Source: Hygrocybe punicea
Taxonomy: Eukaryota; Basidiomycota; Agaricomycetes; Agaricales; Hygrophoraceae
DNA: 64,000 bases
Direction: 5' to 3'
Assembly: GCA_963556145.1 (NCBI GenBank)
Contig: OY744465.1
Span: 5,766,001 to 5,830,000 of the forward strand
In this document: positions 11,824-21,792 of the stretch, in pieces
How positions within the stretch are numbered: position 1 is the stretch's first letter
Layout of the letters: every line of letters begins with the position of its first letter
The notes under the pieces: model-generated
Told to the model about the DNA's origin: nothing
Seen by the model: the letters and a program-made list of their open reading frames with translations, nothing else
Databases searched by the model: none
Position numbers and translations under genes: made by a program

Positions 11824-12288
11824 AAATGCCTTCACTTTCGTGCGACATCTTGGACGTGTTCCACATATTCAATGTGCCCTGTCAAATTCTACAGCGTTGA
11901 GATTCGCAACAAATGTGTGGAACCAGGACTTCTGTCTATATGACACCGGTGCCTCTAATTATCTATATGGGTGAGTCTCTTAACCTTACCGCCCTAGTCG
12001 TCTAAGCATGACCAGCTCAATCGTTTGGCAACGTCACAGATGCTACACGTTCCTTGCAGTGTTTTAACATGCCTCCCAACAAATCCGTGCTCGGTTGCAA
12101 GGATAGGTAAGATCTATTTTTGCAAGGGAATTATCAACGGGCAGCAAACGAATGTAGAGACAAATTGTCTCTTCCCATCCGCAGACAATCAAAAGTCTCC
12201 GTACGAGTCTGCACGTTACTACTGTTCGTCTGCCGTGTCGGCCCTGCCTCAAGAACTACAGCTTGATGCGTCTTTAATTGATTCTTGA
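11824..12288 (+). pseudogene. unidentified decayed gene fragment
   Basis: Coding-like blocks appear in successive frames: FVRHLGRVPHIQCALSNSTA, FCLYDTGASNYLYG (followed by a good donor, GTGAGT at 11971), SFGNVTDATRSLQCFNMPPN and KSPYESARYYCSSAVSALPQ. Cysteines and N-glycosylation sequons suggest an exported protein. The blocks do not join in one frame with the obvious intron 11971-12015, so I call it a remnant. Its family is not recognised. It directly precedes the MRD1 fragment. Confidence 0.35.
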
Positions 12289-12308
12289 TACTGACCCTTC
12301 CTCTGTCA

Positions 12309-13845
12309 AAGATTCATATTCCACTCGACTCGACTTCAAAACAACCGAAAGGGACGGCATACGTCACCTTTGGGGTACCTACATGCGCTTTAGCGGCGTA
12401 TGAAGCGTTGGACAAAACCTCGTTCCAGGGGCGCCTATTGCACGTAGGAAGGGCAAGGGATCGACTGGGCAGGATACTGGGAAGAAGTCGCTCAAGGATG
12501 AAAGAAACTCGAAGCGGAAGTCGACTGCTGGACGAGAATTCAATTGGAGCATGTTGTACATGAATGTTCATCTTGTCTCTGTTAGAAATGAGAGATTTAG
12601 TTGTCCTGATACAATTATCCTTAGAGTGATGCCATGGTTTCCTCCGTTGCAGATCGCATGGGCATAGCCAAAGCTGACATACTCAATCCGGAGTCCGACA
12701 ATGCTGCAGTTAAACACACGTCATCCAGGAGACGAAAACATATTTAGAATCTCAGGGCGTCGTCCTCTCGTCATTCTCATTCCGAGCTCGTTCAGACACA
12801 ACGATTCTTGTGAAGAATATACCATATGGCACAACAGCGGATCAGATTACCGATATGTTTGAGCCACACGGCAAGTTGTCTCGCGTCCTGGTACCACCTG
12901 CTGGAACGATGGCGGTCGTCGAGTATGCACACGCGGACGACACGAGCAGGGGATTCCGTGCTGTCGCCTACAGACGATTGGGTAACTCAATCATATATTT
13001 GGAGAAAGGGCCTGTTGCGATGTTTCAAGAAGATTCAGCAGGTGATAAAACAAGTCCTGCTTCCGGTCCTTCCACCTCTACTGGCTTCAAAGTGGTGACG
13101 ATCGCAGAACAAGATAGTGCATCCGGAGAGCCCACCGTTGTTCCAGGATCAACGTTATTCGTGAAGAATCCGTCGTTTGCTTCATCGACTGAGCGGCTTA
13201 CGCAGGTTTTTCGGAATCTGCCGTCGTTCTCTTTTGCTCGTGTGCAGACGCGATCAGGCCCCGATGCTCCGCGTTTGAGTATGGGGTATGGTTTTGTTGG
13301 ATTCAAGACTGTGGACGCTGCCAAGAAGGCGATCAAAAGCATGCAAAACTCCGTCTTGGATGGACACGCGCTACATGTAAAGTTCGCTGGTCGTGGCGCG
13401 GAAGAGGACGAGACTAAGGCTAATGCCGTGGTCAAGAGTCGTACGACGAAAAAGATTGTGAAGAGTGTTCCCTTTGAAGCGACTAAAAAGGACATCCGTG
13501 AATTATTCGGGTCCGTTTGTATTTTTCCTCTGCATTTTTAGACCTGCGTATTAACAATATGGGACAGTGCTCATGGACAACTCAAATCTGTTTGTCTGCC
13601 GAAGAAATTCGATTCTCGTTCCAGAGGTTTTGCTTTCCTAGACTTTGTTACTCGACAGGAGGCTGAGAACGCCTTCGCCGCGCTCCGCCACACTCATCTG
13701 CTTGGCCGGCATTTGGTCTTAGAATGGGTGGCAGAGACTGGACAAGACTTGGACATCCTTCGGCAGAAGGCTGGTGTGCTGAGCTGCCTGCGCGGAAGCG
13801 CAAGTTGAATTTGGGGGTGGATGAACCTGACGAAGGCGATTACTG
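12309..13845 (+). pseudogene. mrd1: MRD1/RBM19-like multiple-RRM protein, 5'-truncated and frameshifted copy
   Basis: Mrd1 binds pre-rRNA with five RRMs and is needed for 18S rRNA processing. Here the first RRM is absent. The copy starts inside RRM2 (KIHIPLDSTSKQPKGTAYVTF), then gives the linker KSLKDERNSKRKSTAGREFN and SDAMVSSVADRMGIAKADIL. RRM3 follows (ILVKNIPYGTTADQITDMF), then RRM4 (TLFVKNPSFASSTERLTQVF with YGFVGFKTVDAAKKAI) and RRM5 (KKIVKSVPFEATKKDIRELF, then RGFAFLDFVTRQEAENAF). Breaks lie near 12445 (frame change after LLHV), near 12712 (deletion after NAAVK) and near 13775 (deletion before ELPARKRKLNLG). Two introns are kept (about 12565-12626 and 13512-13567), so this arose by DNA duplication rather than a retrocopy. 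A functional copy is expected elsewhere. Confidence 0.85.
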
Positions 13846-14229
13846 AGGACGCTGGACCTGGACCAGTTGACATCTGCTCTTCCAACAGAGTGCCATGGCG
13901 GTACCGACTACGAAGGTTCGCTACAAAATTTCCGGTTGTTTTATGCTAATTCAGAAAGCGTACAGGTCCAAAAAACGGAATAAGGTTGCACGTTTGTTGT
14001 ATCCACGAGTACCCACGATGGAGTGGTCTTAATTTGTGGAAGAGAGGATGTATCGAACCCGTCAGGCTACAACAACAATTGCATCAATGCCTCCCGGGGG
14101 TATGACAGCATCCAGTACCCTCGGACCCGCATATTATAACCTATGCTACACAACTCAGAATTTATGTTCAAGAGGTCAGAGTGAAGAGTCCTCTCTGAGT
14201 CTGCGTCAACTCGTTCGTAGACTTACAGG

Positions 14230-15765
14230 ATCCAGCGTCTCGTGTTCCAACCAGACGGAGACAGAAATGGGTCTTTGGTCGGGGCTGCTATTGGTTCTAC
14301 ACAAACCCTACATGGTGTTTTCTATGACCGAGTTTGGCTGTTGTTCACGAACGAGAATGCGACCAAAACCTATACTTTTGACTGTATGCAATCGCTATGG
14401 ATATCCACCCTTTTCAATCCGGCACCGTGGTGCAAAATCTCTTCGCACCATTCGACAATACATTCTCGGTCGTCATCCCTTGATATTGTGTCGCTCTGTG
14501 GTATGGCTGTCTTCCGTTCCTCACCGTGGATCCTTACGGCTTCAAGGTGCTTGTTCCTGTCAACCAATGGGTGTTACCCCGGCCCGCTCTCATTACATTC
14601 GTTCCAGGTCACGACGCTCGCATCCACGTCGAGGCTGGTTACGTTAATGCGACACCGCGATGAAATGCGACAGCGTCACGAATACCACATCTTTCAAGAT
14701 GTCTTCCTCTGGAAAAGGTGGAAACCCAACCGTCCGACAGGGCAGTATTGTATGGGGCAATGTTAGCAATCCGGATCCGTCGAAGATACCGGGCGGTTTG
14801 ACTTCCGCATGGTCTGTGACATTGGAGAGCGTTCCCGATGGCATACTAGCCATCCAATTCAACAATCCTGCTGCTGCGGTTGGCAATGCAACAAATGGAG
14901 TGCGTACTCCTTTTTTAGCTTGTATTGATTACAGAGCGTAGACAACCTGATGATTCGGAAACGTTTTTCCACAAATGTCATGGTCTTTCCGGAAAACGAC
15001 TACAACTCGACCTGGTTGATTTAGCAATGGGAACTATACGTTTACACACAATGATTTCGGTGCGATATGTTTAAGTACGCCTAGAACTTTGGCCGAAACT
15101 CGACCTCTTGGAACAACTAGGAGAATGTCACATCCATTAGCCCTTCCGTGTTCCAGGACCCGGGAATTTCTGGGCGGATCAACATATCGTGGTGCAATGT
15201 ATCAAGTTTATCCTTTTTATTATTATTATCACGCGCTGACGAAACATGCAGACTGGAGTCACCTCGCCTTATTGACCTCTGCTGTTGTACATGCAGATCA
15301 TGGATATTCTTGGGCGCAGCAACGAGCACTGCAGTTCTTGGCCCGTGGTCCTTTCAAAAACTGGGGTTTCGATCAGGGAATCCCATCACTCATGGTTCAG
15401 AATCCAGATGGTGAATGAGCGCTCGAGACCACGTCAACTTGGCCCACGTATGTCCGGCTCAACATCTGGGGTTTTGATGATTACTACTACAGTGATACCG
15501 ATGGCGGTGGGTTTGGATCGTCTTCCCCCGAATACTACCGCTCCTGACTACCTCAAAATGTCGGCTCCCCCACATCCTCATCTGGCATGGACCCTGCTCG
15601 CTGACGACAACACAATGGCTTGGTCTTTGGAGCCGTGCACACAGTCGTCAGTGGGCATAATCATTTATGCGTTGCCTCCTCTATTCCCTTGATCACCGGC
15701 ACTTTGGCCATCGTCGTCTTCATGTGGTCATTCTATGGTAGCCAGCGAGCTGGCAAGCTTGTTCT
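14230..15765 (+). pseudogene. ags1: alpha-1,3-glucan synthase fragment (extracellular linker to first membrane segment)
   Basis: Fungal alpha-1,3-glucan synthases join an extracellular amylase-like domain to a cytosolic glycosyltransferase through a membrane span. In mixed frames this stretch gives VDPYGFKVLVPVNQWV, ITFVPGHDARIHVEAGYVNA, KCDSVTNTTSFKMSSSGKGG, SVTLESVPDGILAIQFNNPA, NGNYTFTHNDFGA, HADHGYSWAQQRALQFLARG, GVLMI/GFDDYYYSDTDG, DRLPPNTTAPDYLKMSAPPH and finally a hydrophobic PLITGTLAIVVFMWSFYG. The order matches the region between the two catalytic domains. At least five frame changes or stops occur and neither catalytic domain is present, so it is a dead fragment. The family assignment is from memory of conserved blocks. 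Confidence 0.6.
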
Positions 15766-16176
15766 TCGCGATAAATGGCTGTCATAGCAACAGAGACACC
15801 CAACGCCGCATGTGCAGCTTGGGTGTTATCGTCGTCTTCGTCTGGAAGGGTTTGCAGCCAGAGGAAGACCTCGGACTCGGCGTCCATATCGATGTGTCTA
15901 GCATTTGCCAGCTTCTATTACAAAATATTATACAACAGACATTACGGTTTACAACTTGAAATAGTTTATTTTCGGTGAGTGGTACCAGTTAGTGTAAACT
16001 AGGGTCGAGATCGGAGATATGGATTTAAAAAATTCAGAAAATCTTACCGGAAGTGACCCAATATCTTGATTTGGATTTCAAGGAAGTACGTGTTGCCAAC
16101 AATATTTTGCAATTTGCAATTATCCACTACTTGGCCTTGTATTAGAGTAATCACAATTACATGGCCAAGAAAATCA

Positions 16177-17890
16177 CTACCCAAAAAATAATAATGATGC
16201 ATATGAGGCATGCAGGGAGATGAAAGAAGCAACCGCCCTGAAGAAGGGGAAGAGGAAGAGGAAGAAATACCATACAGAAGAACAATATGAATAGAGAATA
16301 TAAAAGGTAGATATTATTGTGACGACAGCAATGAGGAACGTGCATGAATGAGCAACTGCTCTAGACTGTGGTTGTACCTGTAGTTTGAAGTTGAGATGGT
16401 TATATAGACATACATGCGGTAGGGTACATACCGTCATTGATTCCCAGATGAATATGTCCCCATCAACGGAACCGCCAACCAAAACAATTGCCTGCTTCCT
16501 GGAACAAGCCTGTGGCGGTTCAATCACCAAATACCCTGATGAATAATAAGTAGCCGCACCATCACTGCTTGAACCGCCGCTGAAATGGGTTGTAAGATTA
16601 TCAACAGGGTAATTGCGGCGATGCAGCTTACAGCTTAAAGTGGGAGAATTGAGTCGCGCCATGATTTGACCAGTATCTTGTTTGTATATGCTAATTACCC
16701 CATCTGAACTGCCCGAGATGATGATTTTTCTGGCAACCAAGACGAGGCCAAGAGCTATGTTGTTGCAGGGGTCAACAGCTTGCGTGATTGATAGCTGGTG
16801 TTCAAGAGTTGTTGCAGAATAGAGTTCTATACCATCGAACAAGTTTGTGAATGCATAAATATTGCGATCGCCGCTCAGAGCGGAAAGACCACTGCACACT
16901 ACTGTCAGATAAGAAGTGAAGGAAAAGTGGCACTGACATGCGGCGGTTGATGGCCACAGCTTTCACTGTTTGCCATGGATGTATCTGAAAGATAGCCCTG
17001 ATCCGCAAAGATATTAACATCATAGTACAAGTTCACGAGAAGGAAAAAGGTTACAATTGACTATTTGTTCCGTGGATATCATCCTCGACAAATGACACGA
17101 GGGCAGTCCCAGTTTCGGATAGAAAATGAACAGATCTGGCATGCATGACATTCGGTGAATTGTTGCAAGGGGTTGTCAAGTATTCCGGAGTTGGAAGGTC
17201 AGTAATGGAGAAACTTGTCTCGCCATTGCACGGAAATGACTTGATGAACCACATGCACGTAAGCCGCCCACTGATTATCGCAACGTTGTTGTCTGCAAAG
17301 TCTAGATGCATGTAATCAACTGGGCTAGATGCGTAGCCCTTGAAAGCCAATTTTAATTCACCCTGTTGACGTTACGGGAGTCATCACCCATATCACTACA
17401 TTGTTAAACTTGCAAAGCTTCACCTCCTGAACACGAAAGAGTGAGACAGAGCCATCCGACACTCCCACAAGCACCGATGGGAGACCTCTGATATGGATCC
17501 AACAGATTGCGAGAATATGTCCGGTAAGTCGCAGTGATTGCCTGAGATTTCCAGAAGAGACAGCCCAGACCCTCAAGCAACCATCGGTACCTCAAGGATC
17601 TCGACATCAATTCTAGCAGATGCATGCCAGTGAACACAAGATGCTTACCACCGCTCAGAAGTACGACACCATCTGGTGATAAACAGACCGTATTCATGGG
17701 TCCACTTCCCACGGACGGCAGATGGCGCAAGCGGAAGAACAGGGATTTGTGCTCCATGGGCAAGTAACACGAGTGGCGGGCTGAGTCATGGTGCCAGTCC
17801 TCAGAAAGCCCAGTTGTGGTACCGTTATGCACCAAATGGTTCCATGGGAGTGTCTTCAAAAGCAATAGCCATAGTATGGCAATCCGGGGT
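16177..17890 (-). CDS. WD40-repeat protein, multi-exon
   Basis: Reading leftward, spliced blocks give MAIAFEDTPMEPFG, DWHHDSARHS, RLPSVGSGPMNTVCLSPDGVVLLSGG (shown in part), then LRVWAVSSGNLRQSLRLTGH, GVSDGSVSLFRVQE, SGSSDGVISIYKQDTGQIMA and GGSVDGDIFIWESM. The repeated Gly-x-x-Asp-Gly and hydrophobic-Trp/Tyr strand pattern is that of WD40 blades. Introns are short, for example one near 17593-17650. After the last blade the frame runs into a hydrophobic, possibly membrane-spanning tail (FLIAVVTIISTFYILYSY), which could be genuine or unspliced sequence. Exact exon borders are approximate. Partners unknown. Confidence 0.6.
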
Positions 17891-18019
17891 AAGATTGAAC
17901 TCAGCTTTCCTTAGTGTTATGGCCGGACTCCAGATACTGTACGAAGATATGTAGTATATATAATAACAACTACTTATAATAATTAGTTGACGAGGCCAAT
18001 ACGACGGATGAACAGACGG

Positions 18020-18360
18020 GAGGGTGCGAGTAGTGAACTTCACGGGTAACCCTCGGATCTCTCTTATTTGCCAGCCCACACGACCTCGCGACACCGGATG
18101 CACGTCAATTGACGTGTCGCCGTGTGTTCGCGAGGTGGAACGGGCTGGCCTGGCATGGTGCGCCGATCCGGATGCGTTGACGGGCGGGTGGAGGCTGCGT
18201 CGTTGGATGCGTGGGCCGTACTTGACACCGTTGCCATCATCACTCACAGGCATACGCGCTTGTCATCGTCGACGTTGTACACGACTATTTTACTCTCCCG
18301 CTGTCTTTTCTTGCGGATTTTTTTACATATCACATATATATTGCCCTACATGCCGTATGT
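18020..18360. other. intergenic stretch, nothing recognised
   Basis: Short overlapping frames on both strands only. The end at about 18340-18360 passes into the family B-like repeat. Confidence 0.4.
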
Positions 18361-19165
18361 AGACTAATGTACATGAAAATAAACCAAATAAAAGAGAAAT
18401 AAAAGAAATAAAAATAATGATACATCGATGAACCGGTGGGTACTCACTTTCGCAGAGGCGCCGGATGGGGTCTAAACTTGATGGTGAAGGGTACTGAAGG
18501 GTGGGTGATGAGAGGGATGGACACTAGGGGGCGGGGAAGGGTGCATGGAGAGGGGGGTGGCATGGGTGGCGAGGAAGGGGCCAGGAAGCGAGACGGATGG
18601 TGGAAAAGCGAGGGGGTGGGTAGGGGAGGGCTCCCGGCCAAGAACGAGCGGCGGGAAGGGGTAAGTATGTGGGGGAAAAGCAGGAGGGGGATGGGTACTC
18701 ACCTGTACCATTAGGGGCCCCCCACGGCCCTCCCAATATCCCACCTTCAATGAAGCAAGTAGGGACGTCACCTCAGACGGCCCCATCGTCCATTCCATGG
18801 TTTTCGCGGTCCAGATAGGTCGCGCCATTGAGTTGCGCGAGGGTGGCGACTAGGGCGGTTGCGATGGTGATATCTCGACGACACCGCCGCCGTTAACCAC
18901 ACCATTGCCGGTGGTGACCCTCCATGTTGCCTTCGTCGTGTTCGTTGCTGTGCGCCAAGCCCTCCGCCGCTGGTTTCGACGTTCGAGGTTGTTGGTTGAA
19001 AAAGTCGGGCGCGCTCCTGCGCGGCTTTGAGGACGTCCGGGGTGGTGGTCTCTGCGTCAATCGTCGCCGTCGTCGTCCTCCTCCTCGTTTCCATCGTTGT
19101 TGAGGTGTTGAGGTGGTGGGGAGTGGGAGTGTGGCGGGAGGCGAGTTGGGAGGTGAATGGGTGGT
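18361..19165. repeat. partial copy of the family B long-TIR element
   Basis: This 0.8 kb is strongly similar, in the same orientation, to 29625-30425. Shared landmarks are the AATAAAAGAGAAATAAAAGA tract, GAACCGGTGGGTACTCAC, the purine-rich block, ACCTGTACCATTAGGGGCCC and the segment ending in the frame that encodes DVLKAAQERARLF on the minus strand. The terminal inverted-repeat end present at 29278 is missing here, so it is a truncated or internal piece. Confidence 0.75.
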
Positions 19166-19614
19166 GGAAAAGCACATGTGATTGAGGGGTTGCCCTTTGG
19201 GAGTGATCCAGTCAATGACGACGCCCTTCAAACTTTCCGTATCATCGGATCTCGCACTGGAGACCCCCTTTTGAATCTATATGTTGATGGATTGGGAGAG
19301 TGGATTAGACTTTTGACTGTGCACGTGGGTCGAAGCTCAACCTACCAAATCAGCAATTAGACGAACTTTTTTTCTGAGCTCGCCAAAAGGCGCTGTGCTA
19401 GGCCTTGTGCTGTGCTAGGGAGTTACTTACAGTATGGGAGCTGTTCGCTTCTGACAAACTTCTGCTGGTTGGCAGACGCGACTTTCCATTCTGATGGGAG
19501 AAGTAAAATGAGATGATTATTTTCAATGATTAAAGAGAAGGAACACACTTGCGATACGCAACAAAAATAAGACGTTCTGGAGGGCGGAGATGGCAACGTT
19601 CCTAAAGTTACCAG

Positions 19615-20560
19615 CTGGGGGTGGTCGAAAACGGGGCGGGATGGGGTGATTTGGTGGCTGAAAACGGGTGGTGGTGGTGGTTGGGCAGAGAGCCGGAACG
19701 TCCAGTCTTGAGACAGCCCGGCCGCTCGTTTGCAACGGGAACGAGTTGCGGGGGTGGAGACTGGCCAGAAGTGGTCGAAAACGGGGTGGGACGAGGTGAT
19801 TTGGTGGCTAAAAATGGGGGGTGGTGCTGGTTGGGCAGCAAGCCGGAATGTGAGGTCCTACCACCCCCCGACTGCTCGTTCTCAACGCGAACGAGGTGCG
19901 TGGGGTGGAGACTGGGCGGGGGTGCTCGAAAACGGGCCGGGACAGGGTGATTTGGTGCATGAAAACAGGGGGTGGTGCTTGTTGGGCAGAAAGCCGGAAC
20001 GCGAGATATTGACACCCCCCAACTGCTCGTTCTCAACGGGAATGAGGTGCGGGGGGTGGAGACTGGCCGGGGATGGTCGAAAACCGAGCTGGACGGGGTG
20101 ATTTGGTGCATGAAAACGGGGGTGCTGCTTGTTGGGCAGAAAGCCGGAACGCGAGATATTGACACCCCCCAACTGCTCGTTCTCAACGGGAATGAGGTGC
20201 GGGGGGTGGAGACTGGCCGGGGATGGTCGAAAACCGAGCTGGACGGGGTGATTGGGTGGATGAAAACGGGGGGTGCTGCTGGTTGGGCAGAAAGCTGGAA
20301 CATGAGGTCCTACAACCCCCCAACTGCTCGTTCTCAACGGGAATGAGGTGCGGGGGGTGGAGACTGGCCGGGGGTGGTTGAAAACGGGGCAGGATGGGGT
20401 GTCCTGGTTCTGGGGTGGTGGTGGTTGCGCAGCCAGCCGGGGCGCGAGGTACTGACACCCCCCGACCGTTCGTTTTCAACAGGAACGAGGTGCGGGGGGT
20501 GTAGACTGTAGACTGGCCGGGGGTGGTCGAAAACGAGGTGAGGCTAAGTGTCCTGGATGA
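19615..20560. repeat. satellite-like array, about 150-bp unit, six to seven copies
   Basis: The motif GGTCGAAAAC (or a one-base variant) recurs near 19621, 19771, 19920, 20071, 20221, 20371 and 20521, a regular spacing of about 150 bp. Each unit also has the TGATTTGGTG block, a GG(T)GGT tract, TTGGGCAGAAAGCCGGAA and a CTGCTCGTTCTCAACGGGAA block. Units two apart are more alike in places (20010-20160 and 20160-20310 are nearly identical), suggesting recent unequal exchange. Long frames on both strands come from the period being a multiple of three. Confidence 0.85.
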
Positions 20561-20587
20561 AGACAATGGACTATCATTTGTTTTTCC

Positions 20588-20757
20588 CACAGCTACAAAA
20601 GATTTCACACAGCTTATAAAAATAAGTTCACACGGCTTGTAAAATCAGCGTTAGCCATAAACGATTCCCTTAACGGACGCAAGATTTCACACGGCTTATA
20701 AAAATAAGTTCTCACGGCTTGTAAAATCAGCGCTAGCCATACAACGATTCCCTTAAC
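20588..20757. repeat. two-copy direct repeat of about 90 bp
   Basis: AGATTTCACACAGCTTATAA and its close variant start near 20599 and 20690. Each is followed by AAATAAGTT, CACGGCTTGTAAAATCAGCG and ACGATTCCCTTAAC. Confidence 0.75.
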
Positions 20758-21036
20758 ATATTGAGTTACAAAATGAGAGAATGAGTGTGGTTTGCTACGA
20801 AGAGCCAGAAAAGGTGGATAGAGGAGAGGAGGATGAGGAGGATGAGGAGGAAGTAGAAGAACAAGAAAAAAACACAACAACAAGCTGGGTGAGAGCTAAG
20901 CATCACCAGGGAGAGAATGAAAGAGCAAGGACACAAGCTGAGAGAGATTTCATGACTGACACTAGATGATCATGATCTTGAGGATAATTATCCACTGGAT
21001 CATAAATCTGCAGGATCATTGGACCAGTATTGGTTG

Positions 21037-21112
21037 GGTACTGGGCACATACTGGACATGTACTGGGCATGTACTGGGCATGTACTGGGCATGTACTTGA
21101 CCAGTACTGGTT
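21037..21112. repeat. short tandem repeat of a TACTGGGCATG-type unit
   Basis: About six imperfect copies of an 11-14 bp unit (ACTGGGCATGT and variants) in 75 bp. Confidence 0.8.
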
Positions 21113-21114
21113 AT

Positions 21115-21540
21115 TAGATTTCTAACATCTAAAAATTAAAATTTATTTACATATTTATGTACACAGAAATCAGTACTCAAATATAATATTCTCTGCCACA
21201 TTTATAGGATATTTCTGGGATGCAGAAGAGGAATACAAATAAAAAATTTATTGTTACCAGAAATTGAAATTTATAAAGGATACAAATAGGATGAAAAATA
21301 TTAAATAGGTAAACTACAATAATTTCTAATTTCATTGTAGTTTTGGAACATGAGAAAAGGGGGAAAAATGAATTATTTTAAGATTTTCCAAAGAGAATAT
21401 TTGAATATACATAATTTGGACCCAAAATATCTTTTTTTACAATTGTTGAAATTATATATTTCAAAACATCTTTTAGAGACCTCCAAATTAGTTATTTATT
21501 TATATATTTGAAATGTATTTATGCGGTCCTGAAATTACTT
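21115..21540. other. AT-rich stretch without genes
   Basis: Strongly AT-rich compared with its surroundings, with no open frame of note. It may be the interior or remnant of a mobile element. Confidence 0.4.
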
Positions 21541-21792
21541 TATGCGTGTAGTGAAAGAGTCCTATGTAGAATGAGCAGCAGAGAGATGACATCTGAGGGA
21601 AAGAGTAAGTATCCAAGGGGAAGAGCAAGCCCCTGACTGTTCGGAATAACACAACAGCAACATATATCAGTCAATCTCGATGTTGTGGACATCGAGGAGG
21701 GCAGTAACTTTGTCCTAAAGTTCAGAAGTGGACGGTTGCGCCATGTCCCTGCTGAATGATTCGTTGAATAGCTCATTTTGTAAAAGGAGGAC

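Noticed and set aside
19608..20303. 231-residue minus-strand and long plus-strand frames in the 150-bp array
   Set aside because: The repeat period is a multiple of three, so any open unit stays open; frames exist on both strands and have no splice or domain support.
20781..20969. 62-residue Glu-rich frame
   Set aside because: Produced by a GAGGA-type run; isolated, with no neighbours or motif.
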